A stretch of 64,000 nucleotides of DNA from Taeniopygia guttata (lineage: Eukaryota; Chordata; Aves; Passeriformes; Estrildidae), in NCBI RefSeq assembly GCF_048771995.1, contig NC_133024.1:27606001-27670000 (forward strand), given 5' to 3'. Numbering within the stretch: the stretch's first letter is position 1; each line of letters begins with the position of its first letter. This document shows, piece after piece, positions 14,253-25,900 of this stretch. The position numbers and the translations under genes are program-made. The notes under the pieces are model-generated. The model saw only the letters and a list, made by a program, of their open reading frames with translations. It was not told where the DNA came from and did not search any database.

Positions 14253-14710
14253 CCCCTCAGCCCCTGCGGAGGGCGGCCCCGGCCCGGCTCGGGGGCTGCG
14301 GGCGGCTGCACCATCACCATCCTCCCCGCGGGCGCCGGAGGAAGGGAGGACGGGGGAGGGGGGGGAGGCCGGGCCGCCCCGACGGGGCGCGGTCGCCCCG
14401 CTACCTGCGCGCCCCCTTCCCTCCTTCCCTCGCCGCGGGGCCAGCCGGGCCCGAGCGAGCGACTCCGGTCAGCGGCGCTCCCCGAGCTCCGCGGCCGCGG
14501 GGCTGCGGGACGAGCGGCAGCGGGGAGCCGGGGGCCCGGCCTGGCGCGCGGCGTCGCTCCAGCCGCGTCCCCTCGTCCGGGCCGGGCGGAGGCGCATCCC
14601 CCTGGCCGCGCCGGGGCCCCGCTGCGAACGACGCCGGGAGCGGCCGCCGCGCCGGTCCCGCTCCGGACCCTCTGCCCGCCTCCACGGCGCCTGCGCGGCG
14701 GCGGCGGGCG

Positions 14711-14777
14711 GCGCACGCGCGCGGGGCGGGGGCGGGGCGGGGCGGGGCGGGAGCGGGGCCGGGCCGGGCCGGGCTGA
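14711..14777. promoter_or_regulatory. GC-box cluster with NRF1-like site
   Basis: Tandem GGGGCGG-type GC boxes (Sp/KLF binding type) run from about 14721 to 14757 and are followed by GGGCC repeats to 14777. A GCGCACGCGC core at 14711..14720 is one mismatch from the NRF1 consensus. About 500 nt upstream of the MAN1A2 ATG, this is the best candidate for the core promoter. The motifs are seen directly; factor binding is inferred. Confidence 0.6.
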
Positions 14778-14840
14778 GGGCTCCGCGCCTCTCGCGGGGA
14801 ATCGTCGGTGGGACCGGCAGCTGCGGGAAACGGGCCGTGA

Positions 14841-15262
14841 GTGGCCACAAAGATGCTGAGCGGGCTGGAGATCTCTCTTACGAGAGGCTGAGGGAGCTGG
14901 GCCTGTTTTGTCTGGAGAAGGCCGAGAGGGGATCCCGTTAATACACGTAAATATCTCGGTGATGGGTGCCTAGAGGATGGTGCCAGACTCTTTCCTCTGG
15001 TGCCCGGCGACAGGGCGAGGAGCAGTGGCCATAAACTAAAACACAAGAAGTTTCACCGAAACAGAAGGAAGAACTTTACACTGAGGATGGCAGAGCACTG
15101 CAGCATGAAGATCCATGGAGTTTACCTCTCTGGAGGCATTGAAAGCCCACCTGGATGCATTCCTGCTCTATTATTTGCACACAGTAACCTGTTTCAGGTG
15201 ACCCTGCCTTGGCAGGGGGGCTGGACTAGAGGATCTCAAGGAAATCATCCTGGACACCCCAT
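14841..15262 (+). mobile_element. CR1 LINE fragment abutting the MAN1A2 CpG island
   Basis: CR1 blocks are recognisable: a GGCTGAGGGAGCTGGGCCTG stretch, the GTGCCCGGCGACAGG motif, AACTTTACACTGAGGATGGC, and CTTGGCAGGGGGGCTGGACTAGA near the end. It is 5'-truncated and diverged. Its left edge sits about 65 bp beyond the GC-box/GGGCC cluster, so it bounds the promoter on its upstream side. Confidence 0.85.
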
Positions 15263-18200
15263 AAAACAGGGCCCCATGACAAGGTTTCATGCAAAAGCAA
15301 AAGGAAAGACCTGGTCAAGGGAGCTGCAGGAACAAGATTCAGTGGCGGTCACAGAACAAAAGTAGGTTCGTAAATTTGGGAAACAAGTTGCACCTGCAGC
15401 TTTCTTCAGAGTAAGGTGTTTTCCGCGTTTTAAAGGTTTAACAACAATGCCAGAGACTCAGGTACTCCCAGGTTATGGAGACCAGAATCTGCTCAGTGAA
15501 CCTGGCAGCCAAATCTGAATCACAGCTAAGGTGGTATAAAGGCAGGGGAGGGAACGGGTCAGCTCAGCCTGCTGAAATAAAGCTAACTGGGCTGGAGAGG
15601 ACTTCCCAGGTGCAGGCAGCAACCCCAGGTTCGGGTAAGAGTGACAGAATGAGAACTGAACTGAAGCAGCAGGCAGCAGCTCCCTGCAGGAAACCTTCCT
15701 GCTGAGACAAGCTCCAGAAGGAAGAGGAATCCCATGTAGAGGTGTAAATACACAAAGAAAGTGAGAGAGAAAGCATCAAGTCACATGTCCTGCAGATAGA
15801 CAAAGCAGACACAAAGCCAAGAGTGGTTTCCAGTACCACAAATGCTGCCAACGCCCATGAGTGGAGTGCCTTGATCCCTGTCACAGCAGCTGGAATCTGA
15901 GCAATGCAGGTTTGATAACAGCAATCCCAGGCATTTAGGTTTGTTATCTGGCTTAAAGTTTGTTTTACGTGTTTCAAATTTGTGGAATTATGCCGGCCTG
16001 TTTAAAAAAGAACTCCCAAGTCCAACTGGCTGTGCTACAGGTTAGTCCTCAGCTGCTCATCTGAGTGTGGTTTGCTATGAAAATTAAGCCCTCAAGAAAA
16101 GTTTCTTTGGGAGGTCTCCAGGGAAGGAAAGCAGCTGAGCTAATAAAAAATACTGTTGATAGTCTATATAGTAGCACAGGTCTGGGAGCATCAAAAAAAA
16201 TCAGATTAAGAAACACTTAGGACCAATTAAGTTAGTTGAAGTTAACTGCTCAAGGTAAAGGAGACCTTGACAGGATTAACTTCTCTGCTCTGACCACTCC
16301 TTACATCCTCACAACCAAGCTCTGACTTCCCCCTTGCTGGATCTTACTGCATACCATGTTGGAGCTGTTGGCCTTTCCCATCTCTCCACCCAGCTAAACT
16401 TATTTTGCTTCCTCTTCTCTATTTTCTACAAAGAAATGCCATGACATTGCCATGCACCAGACAGCTGGGCCCTGCTCAGTAATCTTGCGCTAGTGAAAAG
16501 CAGAATAAAGTGAGAAACTGCCATGAGGTGATAAAACCCAAAAAGCCAGTGTGGGGCAGAGATACCAAAGAGAAGACAGACAAAAAGAGCTGTATTATCA
16601 ATGATACTACAATGCACTCCAGTCAGTACAGAAACTAAACCCAGCATTGAATGTTGTTAGAACAGGAGTAACATGCTTCAACTGGTCTGCTGGCCATTTC
16701 AACTGTCTTCTAGTTTTGATCTGGTAAAGTAAATTATCTTCATATATGTTCATGTCTTCACTTGTTAAATTGCTTTTACACACAGTCTGGAAAACAAAGA
16801 TGAAGACTTTTGTTCTTCAGCTTTTTGCCCTTTCCTTCACTCTTCTCTGCCAACTGCTAGTTTTTTCTTCACTTTAAAAGACTGAGCAGAAGCTTCCAAT
16901 TTCTTTAGAAAATGTTTCTTTGTGTGTAGCTTATTGGAAGAAAGTGGCATTTCTGTAGGTTTTTTAGTTTATGATGACCTTTCCAAATTCTAAAGCATCT
17001 GTGTCTAAACCATTATGAAGTTTTGTATTTCTACAATTTTGTGCTTGTTTTGACTTCCTTACTTTTTACCAAAGTCTATTAGTAATTTTTCATCCTTTGG
17101 TTCTGTCATACTGGGTAATATGCATATCCCTGTAAGTTTGCCAGTGATTTTCCACGCTGCAGTGGTGTTACTCTGTAGCTGAACAACATTAAATATAGAA
17201 CTATATTGAATTGGTTGGGTTTTGTGAGCCTGTGCTACACTATATAGATTTTGCATCTATTAGTGTTTTATCACAGATACCCAGAACACTCTTGGAGGTG
17301 TCCTGAGCTGAAACATAAAGGTTTGCACAAGAACCAGGAATTTCCTGTACTGACTGCCTTGACTTTGATCAATTGCTAATGTAACTGGGAACTTGAGGTC
17401 CAAAAGTGCTTCATCATCAGTACTAAAGTCACTGAATTTCCACAAGCCAACATTTCTAAAAAGCTATTAGGGCAGTTCACATTTTTCAAAGGTACACAAA
17501 GTAAGTCTTGTAGAACTACAGATCCATATCACTTTCTTGAAACTGCAGTGATCCTTTCTAGCATCAGAATTTGGGCACACAGTCTGGATCCATTATTTGC
17601 AAAGCCTCTTCTTCAGTTTTCTCTCCAAAACTGTCCATGCTTTCCAGGTTCCATGAAAAATCTGATGTAGCTTGAAATAACATTCATGTTCTCTTGGACT
17701 CAATGGTGACTGGGGTCCCAAGAGCACATTCTTTATGAAATCTAGTCTCTAGACTCACTAGTGGCTTCTGTGACTGTCTTTATGTTTTTCCTCCTATCCC
17801 TCCAATCACAGCTTCTCTGAAAAAGACTTTACCCTCAGCCAAGCTTTGCCACAAACCTTTGTTCTTGGGCCCATTGCCCTGCTCTCTATATCCTCCTCCC
17901 TCTGTTGCTGGATGTATGTAAACATACATTTAACTATTATTTCTATCAAAATAATAATCTCAAATCGACCTTTGCATTTCAGATCCCATTTTCTTCCAAG
18001 CAACCCTATAGCTTTACAAGGAAGACTAGCCTTGTTCAGCCTTAATGTGGCTATAGCAGGATGATTATTTCTGTCCTAATCTCGTTCTCCTCCTTCCATT
18101 TTCATTTGAGATGAGAACACACTCTTCTCCTAATTCAGACCTCTATCATATGCAAGGTCTTTGCTCTGTATTCTCCCTATGTCCTCATGTCCAAATTCTG

Positions 18201-21200
18201 TCTCACACCTTGCTGAGTTTTTTCTGTGTAGCATATCAAAGATATGAACTTTCTGATCCATCACCTCAGCCAAACTATTCCACCTAGGTATTATCATGCT
18301 TCCTTGTCTCTGGTTCTGAAAAAGGCAGTATTGCACTTTTCATATCCATTCAGAATGCTTCTGGAAAGGCATTTTCTTTGTGAGTGACTGCCCTTGCTGT
18401 GTCACTTCAAGCTTTGCATCTTCCCAATCTTTCCTGACATGCCTTCCCCCTCTCCTAGCATTTCTGATTCATCACTAAGACACCAGCTCCTCCTACACCC
18501 ACTTGGACCATAATATGAGCCTCCAGCACCTATTTATTAATGTTTCAAGTACTTCCATACTTTCTTCTTTGCTTCCCTAAGGCATGAAAGGACTCGCACA
18601 TCAAAAAGAAATTTGGGAACCATGAAAGTGTATTAGACTACATCAGAAAATTTGAAGCTATGAAAACTGAACTTACTCATGGCAACTTCTCTACAGAGAC
18701 ACAAAATGAGCATAAATATCAGATTGTAAAGGAAAATGTGATATCTATGAGTGCATATTGGAATCAGCAGCAGCAATGTTATTCTTTGGCTTAAAAGTGA
18801 AAATAAGTTTTCCAGGGATGGTCAGAAAATAGAGCCAAGAGCTGTGCAGCTTCAAGGCCTTGAAACCAAATAGTTGCCTGTAGTGTGCACTGGGAAGACC
18901 ATCCCTGAATTATTGCAGCTTGTTAAATGCATGGAAGAGATTATGTAACAAGTTAAATATATCACTTGCTTAGTGGTCTGGTTTTGCATATGGTGAGACT
19001 TGATGGCTGAGGTTGTCCCTGGAAATAAAAATGAAGCTGATCATTCAGATGGACACAAATCTCACACATTTGATGTTTGACATCCTAGCACAATCTGCTT
19101 TAAAAGAGAAACAGGATTTATGCCACATTTGTGCAATCCTAAAAATAGAATTGCTAAGACATCTTTACGATAATAGAGATGAGAAATTTCTAAGTAAATA
19201 AATTATAGCTTCCCGTTGCCAGAAGTTTATTACAGAAATGAGTCAAGATAAAGATTTTCAACATTATAAAAAACAAGTCAGAGTCCGCTTTGAAACATAA
19301 TTAGAAAAACCTGTCACCCATTGCCACAGGCATACTGAGATGGACAATATTTAACAGTGGCAGATCAATCAGTGTTTGAAAGGGTCATGTTTTTCTTAGA
19401 ATTCCATCCCTAGTCTGGTGAGCACTACAGGAGAGCATGAAAATCAAGTTCATATTTCACAGTGAAGCATTCTTCCATTCTGGAGAGGGCAGATTAAAAT
19501 TTGGCTGGAAAAGAGAGAGATTCGCTCCCTTGCAGCTGTGTTTTGGAATATCTGCATGTCCCCTGTTCTTCTGTGCAGATCTTCGTGCCTGTCTCAATGA
19601 GCCTCCCTGCAGGCATATGAACCCAACTGCACTGATTACTTTGCAGAACTGGGGGTTAGAAATTACAAAGCCACATGCTTTATAATTGCAAAGTCACTAA
19701 CTTATCCCAGTCTCGTTCAACGATCTTCTCCTTCCCAGCAGGGCCCATCTGTCACAATTTCACTAACTCCATGTTTTAATGAGATCCAATTTCACTCTTT
19801 GCTTTCAAGTGTTTTTATTCTATATCTGTACATTGAAAGAAAAGAAAAATGTTTTCTATTTAAAGAAAGTCATAAATATGTGAAAAACTGAAGGGCCCCT
19901 GAATTTATCGCCATTTAACATTTTATCATTGTATTGTTGATAGTTTGGCATTATCTTCCTTCAATACCAAAAGAGCAATTAAAAGATGTTTCACTTTAGA
20001 AAGAGACAAAAATATGAAGGAAAAGTGGACATTCAAGAATAAACTTCCTTAGAACTACAACAAGCTGATAAGCAAGTGCTTTGGCAAGCCTAATCTTTGG
20101 GTGAAATGTTCTCATTCAGCTCATGGTACTGAATGAGCCTTGGACTGTGAACAGTCAGTGAAGAATTCTGCTGTTACAGGAGAGTATACCACTTGATGTA
20201 AAAATAACAGTGTCAGCTCACACACTGTTACCTCCCTTCATTAGCCCAGCCACAGATCTGGAGGGAAGAAAGGTTCTACAGAAATTGCAGTTCTTCCAGG
20301 CTTTACCTATGATACCTTTATACCTGGGATCTCCTAGGCTGATTCAAGCCTGGCGGTGGAGCTGAAGGCATCAAGACAAATTGACCAGATGCAGCAGCTG
20401 TCAGTTCACATGGTACGCTGTGAAGTTAATGTACCAATGCTCCTTTGTTCCAAATGAATCAAAAAAGCCAGGTCAGGAGCACCATCATCAGCTACAGTGG
20501 GAAAATACATTATTTTCTTGCATGGATGCAATGCTCACCCAGCAAATGTCTGTCAGACTTTTGTCTGTCCTGCATTTATCCAGCCAGCTCCAGAGTGATG
20601 TGCAGCTGGGAAAGCTGCTGTGCTGTGTCCCAAGCATTGTGCTCATCCTTGCTACCCTGTGAAGCTACCAGCCTGTTGGGACTGGTAACAGTAAGACAGG
20701 GATTTTTCCATCTGCCTCTGTGCAGGTTGAAAGTCAGCCAGTGGAAATGGAAGATTTACTCATCCAAACATGAGGCTTCCTCTTGATTTGTTAGTCTGCC
20801 CATTACACTTTTCAGTAATTCTGCCCTCGTTTATCTAACGCTTTCTCCCTCTCTCCCATCATTCCTTCCAAGTCATCTAAAACCACCCAGCCTTCAGGTG
20901 GTCACGCTCTTCCTACCCACCATCTTTTAGCTGAGCTTGTGTGTGGGTCTGTAATTACACATATCCAAACATCCGACTAGCACTGCAGGGCTTCCCTGCA
21001 GAAGCTGCAATGGAAATGTATCCAGCAAAGGCCCTACATTGCATATCTGAAGTGCCTCTAGTTAGGAACTTCTAATATCCTCCCCTCCCCTTCCACTGCA
21101 TGAGGCTTTCTAGCCACAAATCCCACAGGGTCCCTGCCTGTATTCAAGCTGTGCCATGTGAACCTAAGTGGCCTCCCACTGCTGGTCTGGAATTTCCCAG

Positions 21201-22272
21201 ATGTACGTAGGTGTGGGTGAGCAGTAAGCCTGACCTTTTTATCATGCTGCATTGATTAAGGTATGAATCAAAGTCATATATACACAAGGAACCCAGAATT
21301 TGCTTAAAATGCTGTTCAGGCTCCATTGGCTGAGTAGCAGACAGAAAGTAATTGAGTCCAGTGCATCATCATGGCACGAGCTGTACTTGACAGCTATGCA
21401 GTAACTGTGAGGCATGTGTTTGAAACCACCCTGACTTCCAGATACACAGCCCCCCCAGCTGGAACAACTACACAGGAGATTTGCAGCTACTTAGATTTAT
21501 TAGATACACTTGGAAATTCTACTGTTCCAGTGAGTTTGAAAATCTGGATACTGAAACAGAGCTTCTCTGGCGAAATCTAGGCATGAGATAATGGGTGAAG
21601 AAAAAAGGTGCTTCTGTGCCTGCTTCAACTGGTTGTGATGACCAGTGTTGCCACTGTTGATGAAAATGTCCAGACACAGGAGACTGGGAACTTCTGCTCT
21701 ACTGTATCTGTGATTATATGCTTTCACCATCATTATACATTCTCTTCTTTCCCCTTCCAGAAACACCCACATGTGAGCACACACTCTGAAAACAAAGAAC
21801 AGGGAGCTGTCTCCCTTCAGGAAGAATGAAGCCAACTTCATCTCTTCTCTCAAGCATAAATAAAAATCTGCTGATCTTACCTGAACATCTTCAGAGCTTT
21901 ACATTTAGTCCTTTCATGCCTCAGAGAGCCTATCCAGCCTCCCTATAAATGCTGCAATGGAAGTTTATGTTCCATCCAATAGTTAAATAACTGCTGACAG
22001 GTTATTGTGTTGTATCATTGCTAGATATACACATACTTCTTCAGGAACAGTGGCCGAGTCAAAAGCTAGAATAAAAGATAGCAGCATGAATGTTGTGCTT
22101 ACTGTTTGTGGTTTGGTGCCTAAAATTTGCATATAATAGGACTTCAATGCATCAGAGTCCTTAAAATGGAAATCACAAGTCACAGTAAATATAGAGAAAA
22201 GATCAAGGCATTGGAAAATGTTGCCAGATCCTGCAGTTGAGTCACAGCAACCCCATGCAACACTATAGTCTT
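15263..22272. other. Intergenic, no gene recognised
   Basis: AT-rich DNA between the MAN1A2 promoter CR1 and the next CR1. Open frames are short and show no domain or splice-consistent exon that I recognise. The TATA/AATAAA pair at 15535..15581 is noted separately. Confidence 0.6.
15535..15581 (+). other. TATA-like and AATAAA motifs in close succession
   Basis: GGTATAAAGGCAGGGG (TATAAA at 15535..15540) is followed 35 nt later by AATAAA (15576..15581). This could be an LTR remnant or chance. There is no coding frame I can link to it. Confidence 0.15.
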
Positions 22273-22928
22273 GGAAAAGAGCGGCTGGAAAGCTGTCTGG
22301 CAGAGAAGGATCTGGAGGCTCTGGTTGACTGAACATGAGCCAGCTGTGCCCAGGTGGCCAGGAAGGCCAATGGCATCCTGGCTTGTATCCGCAGCGGTGT
22401 GGCCAGCAGGATCAGGGCAATGACTGTCCCCCGTACTCATCACTAGTGGGGCCACACCTCCAGTGCTGTGTCCAGTTCTGGGCCCCTCACTGCAAGAAAG
22501 ACACTGAGGGGCTGGAGTGAGTCCAGAGAAGGGCAACAGAGTTGATGAGAAACAGCGAGGCGCCTGGGAGTGTTTAGCCTGGAGAAAAGGAGGGCTGGGG
22601 AGACCTTATTACTCTCAACAAGACCTTGAAAGGAGGCTGTAGCCGGGTGGAATTCAGTCTCATCTCCCAAGTAACAAGCAACAGGACAAGAGAAAATGGC
22701 CTCGGAGGTTTAGACTGGATATTAGGTAAGAATTCTTTCATGGAAAGGGTGATCAGGCATTGGAAGAGACTGCCCAGGGAAGAGGCTGAGTCACTATCCT
22801 TGGAAGTATTTAAGAGACATGTAGGTGTGGTACTTAGGGACATATTTTAATGCTGTACTTGATAGTGTCAGGTTTATGTGTGGACTCGATGATCTTAAAG
22901 TTCTTTCCCAACCTAAATGATTTTATAA
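22273..22928 (+). mobile_element. CR1 LINE, long 3' fragment
   Basis: About 650 bp of well-preserved CR1 3' sequence: the GGCTGGAAAGCTGTCTGGCAG block, the GGCCAATGGCATCCTGGCTTG block, GTGGGGCCACACCTCCAG, GAGAAGGGCAACAGAG, GGTTTAGACTGGATATTAGG and a terminal GATGATCTTAAAGTTCTTTC. No intact coding frame remains. It is flanked by AT-rich DNA and followed about 380 bp later by a GT-rich tract. Confidence 0.95.
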
Positions 22929-25900
22929 CTAAGGTGAAAATCACTAACCTTGGTACAGAAAAATCACGATAAAAGCAGAGTTTCAACCTCTCTGGGGTGG
23001 AACTGTGTAAATAATATGGCAGCTTTAAAAAAAATTTGAAAATCTTGAAAAATATCAGATTCAACCAGGACTTTCTGTTGTACATGAAAATCATTTAGAC
23101 TAGTAAAAGAGTTGACCATTAAAGGAATGGCACTGGTCTGGGGAGTACTGGTTGCCTTTTGTATAGGGAGATAAAAGAGAACATTGATTTGAAATGCCAA
23201 TGCAAAGGTAGGAAGAACATTGTGTCCATAGGAAGAAATGTCCATTTTCTCAGAGACAGTTCAGAATACAAAAAGGAAGTAGGATTTCCCACCCCCACCC
23301 TGAAGAGTTTTGTTGTGGGGTTTTGGTGGGGTTTTTTTGTTCGTTTGGTTTGGTGGTTTTTTTTGGTGGTTTTTTTTTTTTGTTGGGTTTTTTTTTGTTG
23401 TTGTTGTTGTTGTTGGTTGGTTTAATCAGAATTATTCATCAATGACTTGTTATTCATTGAAAAAGAAATATCTGAGTGACAACTGAATCAGAATCCCAAA
23501 GGTCTTTAAAAGGCACAGATTACATGATACTAAGCAACCCATTTAAAACTATTTCAGTAAAGACCAGAGAGAACAAAAAAGCAAAATAAATAAACATGCC
23601 AAGCAATGTCAGCAAAAGAGCAGCTGACATTGTTTGAGTGGATATAACAGAAAATTTTAAAACACCAGCAGTTGTAGTGACAAGCCCAACTACTCCACAA
23701 AGATGTATATACAAGGCAGGAAAATATTTGAGTTAAAGATGGAGTAACTGGGAATAAGGTCCTCATAAGCAATATGAAGGGGAAATGTGCAATTTCTGAG
23801 AATACCTAATGAAAACAGGCACAGAAGTTTCATATTCTAACATACACAACAGACAGAACACCAAGAACGTCAAGGAAAGTGAAAGCAGAAATAGAAATAA
23901 CTGAAACAAAATTATTATATACATGGAACAAGCTTCAAATGTCAAAGAGTAAAATGCCACACTGGGGGAGAAATTCCGGAACCGAGTATCTGGGCAGCAT
24001 CGATTCAGAGAAAAGGCAGAGCAGTGAGATAAGGGCATGGGGGTATACCCAGGCAACCAGTGAGTTTCCATCAGAATCTCAGGGGGAGTACATGTGTTTT
24101 GCCTTAACAAGGTGTGTGTAACTACAGAAAATCAGCTTCCTTGACAAACCTGACCCAGGTCTGAGCGAGCCAGTTGCATCACACCGAGTTGTATTCGCAG
24201 GAAAGAGATGTCTCCCAGAGACAAAAGAATATTTATAGAAGGCCTTGGAGATCACTGTAACTTGCAGATTTTTTACAATACTAAAGGGTTGTTCTTCTCG
24301 TGTGTTTGGTAGAAGTGTCTCACAAAACTCTTTCATAGTGTGCTCTGCAGCTGTGACATTTCTGCACAGACACAAGGACCTGACTAGATATTGCCAGGCC
24401 TGGTTTCTACCTCCTGCCTGCTCCTGCTCTGCCTGCTTTTGCATAGAGGAGCAATTCTGGCAGAAACCCTGTGGCTAAACTGACATGTTCCCCAGCCCAT
24501 CATTCTCCCATCATCAGGTCTATAGCTTCTCAATTTATCAGCTTCATTTTTATGAGTTTATAGCATACCAGACCCACATTTTCTGCCTCCTTTGTGCTAT
24601 ATTTGACTCAGCCTCAGTTGCACTTATATCTCAGTGTGTAAGTATGTTCCAGAAATTCATTCTTCAGTGATTAAAATCTTGTAGCATCTGTTTTAAATTT
24701 GCTCGGACTAGTTTATCACCGTTTATTTCTGCTCAAATGCTACTGTTAAAGTACCAGCATTCAGGTTTTATGATTTCTTTTTATGAAGAGCTTGAAATTT
24801 GGTTTTGGCTGAATTTTTCTCATGGCAGAGATTCAGAGGTTGTTCATGGATATCCCATAATAAATAATGCAAATATCTGTAACATTTAGTGTAGATCTGT
24901 CCCTGGAATGCTTCTGTTTATGCTATTTCATGTCTATTTACCTACTTACCAACAAGTAGAAGAAATGTACTGTTTACATTAGACAGAAGGCTTTTAAGTG
25001 TGGCTTATTGCACTAAACTTCATGTACAGCTAATGACAGCACATAAATCTTGGATGTTCTCTGTCAGCAGCTATACTTCATATCCCTCACAGACATTATT
25101 TAACAATTGAAATCTATTAGGAAACTAATTTGATGCACTTTAAAAATAATTTTAAGGTACACAAGTACAAAATAGTCTTGGCACGGACCCTGGGAAGCAA
25201 GGGAGTGAAAAGTTTGGGCAAACAACCCTCTTCTACCTTCCACACCTCTCCCAAAGGCATGTGTATTGTGAAAGTTACCTTCTGAATCAGCAGCTCAGCT
25301 TCCCATCTGCATTTGCCTGGGGACCCCCTTACCTGGGACACCAGCACACTTCACCCACGTGGCACAGCATCAAACAGCCTCACAGCCGAGCATGGGCAAT
25401 TCTTTAGTCCCACTCCCCTTTTTGTCAACTTTCCTTAGAAATGTGCTGGCACTGCTGCACTCTTCCCTCCCTGACACGAGGTATGATTAATGACAGTTCT
25501 TAAAAACTACAAATTCCTCTTTTGTCAGCATGGCCAACAACTGGAGTTTCACATGCTAGCAGCTTCATCAGTCTTCAAGCAGGAAACAAATCATGACACA
25601 TTCTCCACAGGTCAGAATAAATGTTCCACTGTGGTACTTCTTTATCATTACTGAAAGAGAAATGCACCTAAGGAGAAAGCACCCAAGATTCATTCTGAAA
25701 AATCCTTCCAAAATTCCCTTTAGTCTGCCTCTGCTCAGTGCTCATGGACACAGTTTATGGGAAGCAAAGAAATATGTGCATGCACTGAGCCCCTTTTTAG
25801 GGAAAAAAAAAAAGAAACTAGTTGAAAAATTGACACTAAACAAAATATACTTAATCTAAATTGTAGTTTTATTGAATCAGTAATGCTCATTTTGGTTAGG

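Larger units (their letters stand above)
13795..14835. promoter_or_regulatory. MAN1A2: CpG island covering MAN1A2 promoter, 5' UTR and exon 1
   Basis: Composition changes abruptly from AT-rich flanks to dense C, G and CpG around MAN1A2 exon 1, densest at about 14240..14830. This is the typical promoter of a broadly expressed gene. Transcription is leftward. The start site cannot be placed exactly but should lie upstream (to the right) of 14252. Several long open frames on both strands here arise from GC richness and are not taken as genes. Confidence 0.9.

Noticed and set aside
13793..14941. Long open frames (up to 382 codons) on both strands across the MAN1A2 promoter
   Set aside because: They are Pro/Arg/Gly/Ala-rich products of CpG-island composition and overlap the real MAN1A2 exon and a CR1 copy.
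15564..15977. A 137-codon minus-strand frame upstream of MAN1A2
   Set aside because: No recognisable homology; low-complexity Ser/Leu stretches typical of chance frames.
22180..22850. Several open frames of 60 to 118 codons
   Set aside because: They lie in or overlap a CR1 LINE 3' region and carry no intact reverse transcriptase or endonuclease motif.
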